A stretch of 64,000 bases of DNA from Gnetum montanum (taxonomy: Eukaryota > Streptophyta > Gnetopsida > Gnetales > Gnetaceae). The notes below the pieces were generated by a model. That model was not told the origin of the DNA. It saw only the letters and a list, made by a program, of their open reading frames with translations, and did no database searches. The translations under genes were made by a program, and so were the position numbers. Where the stretch lies: positions 320,778-384,777 of the forward strand of contig MNCI01010115.1 of the NCBI GenBank assembly GCA_015680685.1, written 5' to 3'. This document shows positions 48,720 to 60,700 of the stretch, piece by piece. Positions within the stretch are counted from its first letter, which is position 1; each line of letters begins with the position of its first letter.

Positions 48720-49920
48720 ATAGCAGAAAAATAAGAAGAATGGAAATTAGAGAAAAGACATCTAAAAGAACAAAGCATATTTCTTGATGCTCAACCTTTA
48801 CCTTCTTCTAACGAAGAAATAGAAGATTTAGAAAAGATCATAGAAGAAGAAGAAGAAGATTTAGGTAAGACAAAAATCCTCCAAGTTTCTCAACCTTAAA
48901 TATCTAGATCCTTATGGAGAATTTATAGGATTTAACAACTACACAATTTCATAAATTGGGCAACACAAGAAATGAATTAGTTAAAGCTAGTAGAAGAAAG
49001 TAAACAAAGAATTTAGTATGAAGAAGAACTAGCTAAAGTAGGAATGTTCACTCATTCCATTAATAAAAATAGTTTATAAAAACCTCATATTCCTATATGT
49101 ACATTTATGATAAAACCCCCATCATTTAAGCCACATTCTATAGACACTTTGATAGATAGCAGAGTTGAGATATCATTAGGAAGACCTGGAATTATTCATT
49201 CTTTTACATATGTTTTGTTTAATACAAAAAAAGAAAGTCATAGATTATGAAGCTAAAATTCCTATCCAATTTCCTAATAAAAGACTATTATTTTAAAATA
49301 TATAAATTATAATTACTTGCTTATGATCTATTAATAGGAATAAATAATTTATCAAAACTTGAACCATATACAATAATCGTTGATAAGAAAATTTTAGGAT
49401 AATGTCAGTTTACTAGATTAAGTTTAAATATGAATAGGTTTGAAAAAAGTACTCCACATAAAATTAGAAAATTACAATGGTTAATCAAATCCAAACTTAA
49501 GAAAAAGAATTTGGAAAAATAAAAGAAAAATTATTAAGTGTAGCATCTTATCATCTTACAACCATTAGATGGAAAAAGCAACACTAGTGCCATATAGATC
49601 TTCAAGATAAAGTTAAAGTAAAAGCCAAAGCCCATGATATCAGAATGTCTCAAAAACTAAGAAAGGAATGTGAACAAGAAATAAAAAAATTATTAGAAAA
49701 CATTTAATTCAAGAACATACAAGCATGTTCTCTTATGCTACATTTTATGTCAAAAAATGAACAATACAACTTAGATGAAAAAAGCAATTAGTCATCAATA
49801 ATAAAACCTTAAATGAATTAATTAAACATTTTCAACATCCCATCCTAAGTAAAGATGATTTGTTTCAAAAATTACCAAATACACATAACTATTCAAAATT
49901 TTCTAATGAGCTTACAAATA
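48720..49920 (+). pseudogene. pararetrovirus protease and RT fragments, broken
   Basis: Glu-rich linker, then a degenerate aspartic-protease region near 49,140-49,200 (LIDS in place of a clean active site) and the inter-domain text EPYTIIVDKKI (about 49,365-49,395). Only fragments of the RT fingers are visible (49,640-49,880). The text then passes directly to the RT connection region at 49,925, so the palm with the YxDD catalytic box is absent. No coat-protein zinc finger was found between movement protein and protease. Multiple stops and frame changes. Confidence 0.6.
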
Positions 49921-49924
49921 AAAA

Positions 49925-50510
49925 ATAATTACAACATTTTCTAGGCTATATAAACTATATTTCTGGATTTTACAAACACCTAGCAAAAGACTGTAAACTT
50001 CTAAAAGAATAATTAAGTGCTAACGCCTCAACATGCTGTCAAAAACATACAAATATAGTCAAGAAGATAGAAGAACACTGCAAGAATTTACCCCAATTAA
50101 GGCTACCAACAAAAGTTACTTTAATTTTAGAAATAGATGCATCAAAAGCATTTTGGGATGCCATTTTAAAAGAAGTTAAAGATGGTGTAATTTATCTTTG
50201 TCACTATAGTTTAGGGAAATTATTCCCAAATCAAATGAATTATCATAGTACACACAAAGAACTTCTAGCCATCATCAAAAGCATTAAAAAGTTTAGAATG
50301 TTCTTGTAGGAGAAGAAATTTATTGTGCGAAGTGATCTTAAAAATTTTGATAAATATCTTCAAGTTAAAAATATAAATAAATTTGCACATATAAGATTAA
50401 TTATATGGTAATTATTTTTAGCCAATTTTACTTTTGAAAATGAGTATTTGAATGGTGAAAAGAATTTCTTGGCAGAATTTCTAACAAGAGAGATTAATCT
50501 CTCTTCATAC
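49925..50510 (+). pseudogene. pararetrovirus RT connection and RNase H
   Basis: Plus strand. FLGYINYISGFYKHLAKD (about 49,940-49,995) is the RT connection. ILEIDASKAFWDAIL (50,120-50,165) carries the first RNase H Asp; HSTHKELLAIIKSIKKFRMFL (50,245-50,310) holds the Glu; VRSDLKNF (50,327-50,350) holds the second Asp. The C-terminal FLAEFLTREINL ends at 50,512. The KELLAI..I.KFR.FL form and the LTRE ending are typical of caulimovirids, not of gypsy elements. Confidence 0.8.
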
Positions 50511-50512
50511 TA

Positions 50513-51740
50513 ATGTTGTTTTAAGTTTTTGTATGTTTAGTATAGAATGGTTCTATGAATAAATATGGACATTGCATTATTCAAGAAGGTTAAGAAGTGT
50601 TAGAACTCCTTCTGAAAGATATATTCCTACAATTGAGCAACTCCAAGTATGCCTTAAGCATGGACATCAATGGGAAAATTTTGTCCAAAACTCTAGAGCT
50701 ATAGTCCATATGGTATTATAGCCCAAAATCTACATACTAACTATAGAGATCAGTTAGTACCTACAGAACCTCCTCCATATATTCATATGAATACGTATGT
50801 AGAAATCCAATTGTTAGACTTTTAAAACGTTTTTAGGGACTCCATAATGAATTGGCCTCTTAGACAACCAGATTCATTTCATTTGTATAAAATAGAATTA
50901 AATTCTATTTTGGCTCTAGATAACTTTATCCATGGATTTTGGTCATGGTGGGCATGATATGATCATGCACTAGCATATATTCCACCAAATTATCGAAGGA
51001 GCCTTTATCATCAACTCAGAGGAAAACAAGGAGATTTCATCTACTATGGACGTCATCAATCCAAAAGATGACACTTCATAAACCAAGAATTTATTGGCAA
51101 AATGCATGGGGCCATTTTTCTATAAAGATGTATATACAAGTAATTCTTATGATATTCAAGAGCACTACTACATTAATGGGATAAGATCCTGTACTCTTGA
51201 GCTATATTCTAGAGACCCTAGACTCCCAAGGTTCTGACAGGATACCTAGCAAGTGCACAAAGAGATGAAGAGGAAGAATCTTCCTTTCTTGAAATTAAAG
51301 AAGATGATGCTCCTTCACTAGGGCATAATGATGATATTGCTAACACACCTTAAAAGTTGTCTGCCACTATGTAAAGTAAAGATGCCTCCTCAAGAGGCTC
51401 CTTCTTCTTTTAATTTGCTGCATCCATGTGTCTAGTAAAATAAGGTAGAATATGTTCAACCTTATCCTTGTAAGTGCATCTTGAGTTAGCAACCACAAGG
51501 ATCTAAGGTGGTTTCCCTACCTTTAAATTGAGTTTTGTATAAAACTTAGAGGTATCAAATCAAGAGATCAGAAGAGCAGTGCATAACACCTTCTAAGAAT
51601 TCCAATCTAAGCATCCCTAAGGGCTAGAAGAAAGCTTTTATATGCAATAAAAGTATGCTTTCTAAAATTTCTTGAGAATTCTTTAGCCATCTCTAAGTGA
51701 TTACTCTGAGAAAAGTGAGTGAAAGCAGTCTAGGCAAAGA
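50513..51740 (+). pseudogene. region after RNase H in the pararetrovirus
   Basis: Contains a partly open reading near 50,590-50,700 (RTPSERYIPTIEQLQVCLK) and more diffuse coding-like text to about 51,360, not assigned. 51,360-51,740 looks non-coding; TTTATATGC and AATAAA around 51,635-51,652 could be the promoter/polyadenylation region but are weak. Confidence 0.4.
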
Positions 51741-51742
51741 AA

Positions 51743-51756
51743 TGGTATCAAAGCCA
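51743..51756 (+). promoter_or_regulatory. tRNA-Met-type primer-binding site of the pararetrovirus
   Basis: TGGTATCAAAGCCA differs by one base (G to A) from TGGTATCAGAGCCA, the initiator tRNA-Met site used by caulimovirids. It lies about 85 bases before the right terminal repeat, in the expected leader position. Confidence 0.7.
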
Positions 51757-51826
51757 AGTTTAGAGCCATCTTTCTACTAAACATTGCTACTATTGTGCTA
51801 AAGCAAATGATTGCAATAAACTTAGG

Positions 51827-51977
51827 GCGACTATTATATGCCATTAGTGTGAGAGTCTGTACATGAAAATTGCTAAGTAGTGTAAGATGAAAATCAAGCC
51901 TAATGGATAGAGGTAGTAAGATGCATTGCAAAGAGGCAGTTCATGTCAAAAATCTCCTATTAACATGGAAAAATCCC
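51827..51977 (+). repeat. right terminal repeat of the pararetrovirus
   Basis: Matches 48,151-48,305. It ends at AAATCCC, after which gypsy coding sequence resumes, so this marks the right border of the insertion. Confidence 0.75.
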
Positions 51978-52600
51978 TTAGTTTACGAGGTTCCTCTTCT
52001 TTTGTTCATACTTACTACTACTAACAATTCATATAGAATTTCTCTAAGATTGCTAAATCATTTTTGAAGCTAACAAATAAAGATGCTGTATTCATATGGA
52101 CCAAGGAATGCAAAAAAGCATTTCATCAACTCAAAGAAAAGCTTGTAGAAACTCCAATTCTATAAGCACCTAATTGGTCTTGACTATTTCACATCATGAT
52201 GGATGCATTGAACTATGCATTGGGAGTTTTGCTCACATAGTTGGACAATCAAAAACATCCTTATTACATCCACTACATGAGTAGAAGTATTATGGATGCA
52301 TAGCTTAACTACACCACAACATAACAAGAATTGATGGTAGTGGTGTATGCCTTGGAGATATTCAAGCACTAGGTACTTGGATACAAGGTTCTCATGCACA
52401 TAAACCACATTTCAATTCACTTCAAGATGAAAAAACCAATAGTAAGGCCATGTGTCATACGTTTCCTTGTGATCTTGACGCAATTCGATCTTAAAATGGT
52501 AGATCAAAAGGGGACTAAGAACATCATGATTGACCTATTATCTTAGTTATGATGGGAGAATAAAAAAGAGGAGAGCCCACTCTTTGATCAATTTCTTAAT
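51978..52600 (+). pseudogene. RT connection and RNase H of the second gypsy element
   Basis: Resumes with LRGSSSF (51,983) and NFSKIAKSFLKLTNKDAVF, then WTKECKKAFHQLKEKLVETP (52,101-52,160). The RNase H block is HIMMDALNYALGVLLTQLD (first Asp; 52,190-52,246), with TQQELMVVVYALEIFKH giving the Glu at about 52,320-52,370. The third Asp segment is HINHISIHF, with Asn or His where Asp is expected. It continues the RT text that stops at 48,143. Confidence 0.8.
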
Positions 52601-53880
52601 GAACTCCTCTTTTCTAGTGCTATAAATGAACAAGTTCCCACTAAACTAAATTGGTACGATGGAATCCTCACTTATTTTCTCACTCAGGAGATGCCACAAA
52701 AGTTACATCATAGGAAGAAATAATAGTTTCTACAGAAAGCCAAACACTTCATGGAAATCAATAGACAACTTCACAATGTGTGTGTCGATGGCTTGATTCG
52801 ATGGTATCTTCCTAATAATAATTAACTACACATTGTCCAAGATGCTCACAAGGGTTCCTTTGGGGGCCACTATGCTAGAAGACACACGATCATTAAGATC
52901 CTAATGGTAGGATATTATTGGCCAAAAATCTTCAAGGATGCCCACAAATTCATCGACTCTTGTAAATGTTGTAAATGAAATGATGGGATGATCGCTCAAA
53001 TGGAGGATCCTCAACAGTGGATTTAACTACTAGAATCCTTTAACTTTTGGTTCCTCTTCATGGGTTCCATCACATTCATGTTGAATGGAAAGACATACAT
53101 TATAGTTAATATTAACTATTGTATGAAATGGAAGGAAGTGACAATCGTCATCAACTATACATCTACCACTGCTACTCAATTTGTATAATAGAATATTGTA
53201 AATAGGTTTGGAGTGCCACATGCACTAATTTCTAATAACAATATTCACTTTATAGGAACTACATTTTGAAAGCTCATGAAATGCTTGGAGTTAGAACATA
53301 AATTAACAATATTTTACCACATCCAAGCCAATGGTCAAGTTGAGGTTACAAAAAGGGAGATCTCTAAAATTTTAACAAGAACAATTAGAAAATATAGGAG
53401 ATACTAGAGCACCAAACTTAATAATGTTCTCTATACATACCACTGAACATGGAAAATCCCTATACACTAGTCTCCCTATGAGCTGGTTTATGGAAAATTG
53501 CCAACTCTTTCTATTCAATCCAAGCTCCATACACTTTCAATAACTTATGATCTTGATCTTGACCTAAGCCTACCATAGAGAAAAAGAATGATTAATGTTA
53601 ACATGCTAGATGAGAATAAATTGGTAGCCCTATCTTGGAATGAAGCGCATAAGGTATTTAATAAAAAATGCAATAACCTTAAACGAAAGTTTCAACTTGG
53701 AGATAAGGTCCTTTACTAGAATCCTACACATGTCCCTAATAGGACTAAGTTTCAAACATTCTGAGAAGGTCCTTATATCATTTACAAATCATTTCCTTCT
53801 ACGGCCATATTGATCTACAAAGTTGAAAGCCCAAAGAAGAAGCAATTGGTTAACATGTAACAAGTAAAATTTTTCCATCA
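52600..53880 (+). pseudogene. integrase of the second gypsy element
   Basis: Plus strand. The zinc-binding H-H-C-C region is HKGSFGGHYARRHTIIKIL and CKCCK (52,848-52,975). The catalytic core begins near FWFLFMGSITFMLNGKTYI (53,046-53,105) with the first Asp unclear. FGVPHALISNNNIHFIGT (53,208-53,262) has Asn where the second Asp is expected, and QANGQVEVTKREISKIL (53,325-53,376) contains the third acidic residue. PYELVYGKLPTL and a C-terminal FQLGDKVLY and GPYIIYKSF follow. No chromodomain is seen. The final part FFHQPK ends at about 53,888. Missing acidic residues and stops make it inactive. Confidence 0.82.
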
Positions 53881-53963
53881 ACCTAAGTAAGGTAGTGCAA
53901 GAAACATCTGATTAGATGGAAAACCTTGCTCAACTTTTTGGATCTCCTTCTTTCAACTTATTC

Positions 53964-53974
53964 AAGGGGGAGAT
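53964..53974 (+). promoter_or_regulatory. polypurine tract and start of 3' LTR
   Basis: AAGGGGGAGA followed by TGGCC. A G-rich purine run right after integrase and before TG is the usual plus-strand primer and LTR start of gypsy elements. The corresponding 5' LTR was not found. Confidence 0.55.
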
Positions 53975-55980
53975 GGCCATTCATGCTAAATCATACAAAT
54001 GGCTCCTCAATTTTTATGCTTTTTATTTTATGCTTCTTTATCTTATACTTTCTTGGTTTTTCCCATTTTTTGTTTCAAACAATTGGTAGTATGTTTTAAC
54101 TTTCTTCAAAATTTTACAATTTCTTGTATATTGTACTTTATTTTGGTGTGTTTCACTTATTATTTTCTAATAAATTATGTTTATTTTCTCTTCTTTATTG
54201 CTAGCAAGATGTAGAGATGTTGTAGCTATTTGCTAATGGTGGTTTGTACTTAATATTTTTGATTGCTAATGTATGGTTTTTATTTTTGAATTTTAATATT
54301 AATAACTATGAAAAATTTTCTTTCTCATGGCATAGGTAGTGATTCAATTTCATCCACCCATCCACAAAAATCGATGGTGTTTTTGGTTTAGGAAAAATGA
54401 GGTTCCTTTCATTAATAAGAACTTAATAAACTTGTGACCTTGGTAGTTTTTAAACTTGGGAAAGATCAAATGGATTGATAAGTGTGTGATTTCAAGGGGA
54501 CATAATGCTCTTTGTACCTTTCTATTAACTTGAGTGGATGACTATTTTTCATGTATTTCTCACTATTCCATGTCGACCAATAATAGGGAGTTAATAAATC
54601 TTTGCATGGTGTGGTTTCCATTCAGAATTAATAAAAACATAAAACCTCCAAAAGAAGGGATGGGAATTCAAAGCACATCCCTTAGATAAAATAATGGCTA
54701 CAAGCATTGGTTATGGACCTAGAAAGACATGTTACCCATTCCTAAAGGTCCCCTCTGACTAAGGCCCTTTCTCACTTTGCGCTTCTCTTTTCTTCTTGAT
54801 AAGGAATGATGATTAATGTTTGGGAGCATTCTTGTGTCTTGAGGGGATGGTCTAGTCTTAGAGCATTAATGCAAAGTTACTAAAGAGGTTGGTTTTGATC
54901 TTGCCTAAAGATGGACTTTATCAAGTCATTTAATCACAACATCTATAAGGGACTTCTGGTGTTCATGATTCAAAACCCCATTCCACCATCTCTCTTATCC
55001 ATTTATGATTTCCATTATTTACCTTACTACTGGTTATCCATGTCTTATTCAATATCTTAGTTTGATGTGTTAACATTCTTAGGTAGATTATTCCAGATTA
55101 GGTCCTTAACTTTTAATGATAATTAATTAACCATGGATCCCATGGACTCCTTGGTTTGAGCACATGCAAGGGAAAAAAGAACATGATCTTGCTATGGGAA
55201 GCATTGACTTGCATATCTCATGGTTGGGCTAGTTAAGTTCCATATCCTTAGGAATTTTTGCAATTGAATCTTTTGCATTTTCCATTAGTTTCATCAACTT
55301 TGTGTTCCTTTGTGGCATCTATACATCATTTTTCAATCTCACACTCCAATTTGATCAAAACCTCTTCATGCATTTCATCATGCTCTAAGCTTCTTGGGCT
55401 TTCATAAGACTCTAATTTGACATAACAACTCCTTGTTTTTATTGTTTTTTCCAAAGTAAAACTTTGATCAACAACCATGTAGATGAGATCTCATTGATGG
55501 GATCCTGTTGATGCATGAAAAAAATAGTATAAATATAGTGGAACACTTTGAAATTTTTTGTCATTTTGCTTCAAACACTAGGAAAGTATTCCCATTTTAA
55601 AGAGCCCAAGCACCTCATAGAGCCCATAACATTCAAACCTCTTGTCCAATTTTCATCATTTTTTAGTCCTCTAGCTACTAGAGGTAGGCTTTTCATCATG
55701 GGTGCCACAAACCTTAGGTTTTTAACACAAAATTTTTCAAAATTTTTCTAACTCCCTAAAAGGTTTAATGCATAAAATAACATTAACTCATCAATTTATA
55801 AAACGTTAGACACTTTTAACAAACTAAGGTACCTTAATTAATAAAATAATTTTAAAATAATCAATCTGTCATAGTCATAAATTAGCCTAGTATAACTCCT
55901 AAGAAGATATCCAAACATCATATGTTACACACCACTTAGTAATCCTTAATTTGTTATTACCATAGATGATGCCAACGGGA
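53975..55980 (+). other. AT-rich stretch, possibly 3' LTR in its first part
   Basis: No gene recognised. If the polypurine tract is right, the first 1-2 kb are the 3' LTR of the second gypsy element, but without its 5' partner the end cannot be set. The hydrophobic reading at 53,999-54,214 is a by-product of T-rich sequence. Confidence 0.4.
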
Positions 55981-56029
55981 AAGCATGGACTGGAAGCTAG
56001 ATTTTCTCAATTGAGGGACAAGCAGTGAA

Positions 56030-57700
56030 GAGTGAGAAGGAGCTAGGAACAACCCTAGGAACAAGAAGTAGAGATTGATGCAATGGGACCCCTTTGGAAA
56101 GAGCTAGAAGTGGAATTTGTTAGGTAGATTCCCCAAGGTAAAATATAGCAGTCCCACTAAGATGAGACACTTAGACCAAGACCAAGCATTGAGGTCACTT
56201 TGACTAAAACCAACCTTAATCAAATTGAACCATGTGATGTCCAATATTCAAAACTCCAAGAACTAAACTTTGGGCCATTCTTGAAGTTTTCTCAAAAAGT
56301 AGTCAAGACACAATTATAAAGCTCTCCCATGTGGCCAATCATCACTTTCAGTGGGAAGTGATACATGGGAGAGATCCATCTCTTCTATAACAACTAATAG
56401 ATGGACATCATAGTGAAGATCAAGGACATCTATATGTCCTACTTAATGAAGGCTATCTCATAGGCTCTTGGCCTACCTGAAACTAGGGCTATGTTGGCAA
56501 GGATCTCAATGCAAGGAAACCTAAAAACTAAAAAGGAGTGGGTCTAGCAGTGCTATGGAATGAACTGCAAGGAGTTTGGCATAATCACAATGGAATAACT
56601 CACTTATTTCAAGATAGCATCTTACCACCTCAATTCGACAGTGAGGTCCAACAAGGTGATTACGTTCTCCACCTGTGTGTGTGCTACTTTAAGCAAAACA
56701 TTCCTAGTGAATTTTCCACAACTAATCTATCTAGAGATAGAGAAGTGATCCAAAGAGAAAAAACATGGAAATAAAATCCTACCTTATTAGAAATTTTTGT
56801 AAAAGGGTATGGATACCCTACTATGCGAATGACATAATCAGACATGCTCCTACTACCTCTTGGGCCAAGATGATGAAATGTAAGGTTCCTACCATGACCA
56901 AGGAAGAGGAGTAGCTGCCACCTCCACAACCCACTCAAGAAACAATGGAAAATTCTTGCAATACCCTTGAGCACATGCATGAGATCCATGAGAAACTTAT
57001 ATAGCTGCAATCCATAGGACTAAGTGGTTGTCAGCCATCTGTATAGAGATAGGCCATGAGCCATCTTAATAAGGTGGCTTGATCTATAATCCATATGGCA
57101 AGTGGTTATTCAATGTTTACTACCTAGAGAATGTGGGTGCATGTGCACTCCAATCCTAGCATCTAGGAAGTAATAGTGTCATTTTTGGAGTAGCATTAAT
57201 TTCTATAGATTTTTAGGAATGCCACTACTTTCTCAGTGAGATTGGAGGAAGGTCAATGAAGCATCGTTTTGGTGATGTAGCACCATGGGTAGGAAACAAT
57301 AGCAAAAGTGGTAGCTGATAGACACTCCCAAGCACTCATTACACTAATGATATTTTTACTAGACATTACTACACTTGGAGATGTGCAAACATTCACCAAA
57401 ACCATAAGTGAAAGATTCAATGTAGCCTAGCATGAGGAGTTATTGGAGTAACTAGTGGGAACGAAGCAACTGATTTTGGATGTCTTTAACCTTTTGGATA
57501 ATATCACTACTACCTAGTCATAGCTTCTTAAGGAAAAGGGTAGGTATATCATATTCAAGAGGAAACTCAAAATGGCCAAAATTGAGAAACAACTCTTGGC
57601 TATGGAGGTTTCCAAAGTTAGAGCCTACCTCCCTAATCCCATGGGACTTGGCAAAGAAACCATAAGAGATGAAGCTTTCCAAGAACTTTAGAAAAAATTA
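56030..57700 (+). pseudogene. decayed coding region of unknown function
   Basis: Plus strand, several frames. 56,100-56,580 reads with few stops: KVVKTQL, IKDIYMSYLMKAIS, LGLPETRAMLARISMQGNLK (56,475-56,535) and QCYGMNCKEFGIITME. 57,340-57,700 reads DITTLGDVQTFTKTISERF and a Lys-rich KMAKIEKQLLAMEVSKV tail, coiled-coil-like. Most stops are TAG. I do not recognise a family. Position next to repeat B parallels the decayed ORF at 22.56-23.35 kb next to repeat A, but I could not show sequence similarity. Confidence 0.4.
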
Positions 57701-57702
57701 GA

Positions 57703-60700
57703 GAGAAGTGTCCATAGTGGGAGTGAGAAGTGTATGTATATTTTTTCAAACATTGATCTACCTATGCACATCAATGTGATCAGAAATAAATAAGAGCTTT
57801 CTTCCTAAACCTTGCAGCATTTGGAATAGCTTAATATTTTACTTAATGCATTTATTATTCATGCATTTTTTTTAATGAATTCTAGTTAAAGTAATTAATA
57901 TATATATAATAGTGATTAATTAAAGCATATAAGTACAACCACTTTGAGCATATGTCTAGCTCTTGGTAATCCCAATAGCATTTAATGCTTGGTAACCCAA
58001 TAGCGTTATACATGATCAAGATGTATACAGAAAGTGGAAATGGATGCTTATGTTAGGAATAGTTGGGCATTAGTTAATTCTTAGATCAAATAGTTAGTTG
58101 AACATTAAATTAGTGTATTATTAATTATTTAGAAATTTAATTCATAAATGATAAAAATTATATGCCTTACTTACACCTAACCACATACTTGCACTTCGTA
58201 AGCATGAGTGGGAAGACAATGATTGCAACAATGAGATTTACCTCCTAGAGGCAATGCACTTAAGAACCTAAAGTTCTTGAAATTTGACTAGATCACATGG
58301 GAATGCTAGTGATTGGTATGATTGAGCATAGGGTATACTTTCTACTCATCACATGTTATCATCCCCCAATAACCAATATAGCCTTTATCTCCTCTTAGAA
58401 TCCTAAGACTCTTTCAAGACCTTATTTCACTGTCACAACTACTCCTTGACATGATTCAATACCTACAAAATCAAGTGTGGAGAGGGAGTATTGGTGATGA
58501 AACTTAAAGTAATTTTTTTCATTATTTGTTGATATCTCTTAAGTCAATCATCAAACTATGAACAAAGAGGAACCAATGAAAGACCTTAAAGAAAATTTAG
58601 GTTGCAATGCAATATTTTTATTATAATTTGGTGGAAATACAAAGGTAGATAAAATTACCTTATTTTCCAAAAAGTCCTTTACTTTGTACCTATATTACTA
58701 GAATTTAAGCAAGTTTTGAATCTAAAAAAATAAGTTTTGTAGCCCACATGTTGCAAATTCCTTATATTCCAACTTATGGAAGCTCAAGGATGCTTTACAA
58801 GCTATAAAAATCATTATGTTTATCTCATACATTAGACATCTTGACCCCATACACTAGCTAGCGTATGGTGATAGTGTATGAGATTTGAGATTTAATACCA
58901 TACATTAGGCATTACAGTCCCACATGTTGGGAAATCTATCAGGGTAGTTTATGAAGTAAGAAATTAGCTTAAACTTCTCATACTCTACAGGAAAGTATCC
59001 AAAATAGTTGTAGAATTGGCTAGAAATTTGTTAGCAATCATGATGGAGTTAATTAGCAAAAAATTAGCACTCATAGCATATATGAATAATAATTTTTTTC
59101 ATTGTAAGGAATTTATGGGGAGGGTAGGGAAAATTCATGCATTAACTGAACTTAAGACTTTCTGAGCAATGCAAGTAGTCAAAAGTCCATAATCATTGCT
59201 TCCCCAGTGTAGAGCACCGAGAGTAAGGAGTTGCACCATTGTAGATCAAATTGAGAGACCAATGCAGAACATGGTTGAATAACATACCCTACAAGTTTAT
59301 ACTATAATCATCAAGAAAAATTATTCCTTATTATTCCAAAAGCCTTGATCTATACTTCTCTCTAAACTCACTTTTCCATTACTATATTTAATATAAAATT
59401 TGTAGTTCTATTTGTTTACCAAATATTATTTTCATATTTTTCTTGTTCTTAAATCTTGCATTATACTTTCATTATAGTTTTTGTACATTTTACATCAATT
59501 GATAATATATTTCTAAGTCCTTAGGTAATCAACAAGATTGTCTAGGATTCTTCAGATACTTTTTTTGAGGTCAATGGATGCAAAGTTAAAATTGTTTTGT
59601 GCTAAAATTTTCAAGGTTCTAACACCAAATGTTTTAGGTGATACAAGTAGTTTAAAATTTAAAGATATTCATTAGATCAGTAGTTCAATTAATGCTATTT
59701 GGAGATATCTATATCCTAGTGAAAGTAGAAATCACGAACCACCTAAAACAACTAAACCTCATCTTAGCCACAAAGCCAATTCTTTCTCCAACACTATAGA
59801 CAATATAAACACATATTAGCAATTCAACTAAACTAAGCATATTGATGGTCTTAGATATAATAAAATTTTTCATTTTATTTTCATACATTAGAACTTTTGA
59901 TAAATCTTGAAATACTTCTTTCACCTTCTATCTAGTGGAATTACCACATCCATGTTGATCTATTTTTCTAATGCTAATGGATAGTCTGGAGAAGAAGCTA
60001 TTGATCTCTTCACTAGATAGATTTTTAGTACATCAAATTCTTATTTATATGAGGGCTCTTACATTTGTTAATTTTTAATAATTCCTTTGCATTCAACCTA
60101 AGATAAATTCCATATGTATTTGATAGTCGAATGGATAGTAAGTCTTAAGGATATGATGTCTGAGATACTAAATAGGATCATGGTAGTCGCTAATTATTCT
60201 ATTATTCTTTATTTTTGTACTCCCTAGTTTGATCACTTATCATGTCTTCAAATTCATGGATATATTTAAATATATTCTAAATAATGTCCCAATCATCATT
60301 ATGTTTGCATATACCTTGCATAAGTCTTATCAGCCTAAAGTCCTGGATATCAATGAATATCATAGAGCATTTAGTAGTATCCTTAGAATTAATTTTCCCT
60401 TTATTTAGTTCTAATACTAATTTTTTGAATAATGAGATTAAACTTGATGATTTTGATATGTGAAGTTTAATATTTGTAAGGCTTGGAAAAATTTGATGTT
60501 GGAAAACTATAAATCCCAATGTAGAACAGTTTAACCCTAAGTCTTATGGGCCTCAAAAAAGGGTTTGGAGCATCCTAGATGATTCAGTAGATCACTTAGG
60601 GACTTTAAAGTCTATAACAAGTGTATTTAATGAAATTGGAAAAATAAAAAATACAACATGTAGGACATCAAAATATATCATAAGAACATAGTAAATAAGA

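Larger units (their letters stand above)
48144..51977 (+). mobile_element. endogenous pararetrovirus (Caulimoviridae-like), internally deleted
   Basis: A 3.8-kb insertion splitting the RT of a gypsy element. In order: leader fragment, movement-protein domain, short linker, decayed protease/RT, RNase H, a further decayed reading, a tRNA-Met-type primer-binding site, and a repeat of the leader and start of the first ORF. Caulimovirids are DNA reverse-transcribing plant viruses without integrase; integrated copies are common in plant genomes. At about half the usual 7-9 kb it lacks a recognisable coat protein and the RT catalytic core. It has many stops and cannot be expressed as virus. Confidence 0.78.

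Noticed and set aside
57480-57665. 61-codon reading MSLTFWIISLLPSH as a signal-peptide protein
   Set aside because: It is an alternate frame of the Lys-rich decayed coding region, which reads more convincingly in another frame.
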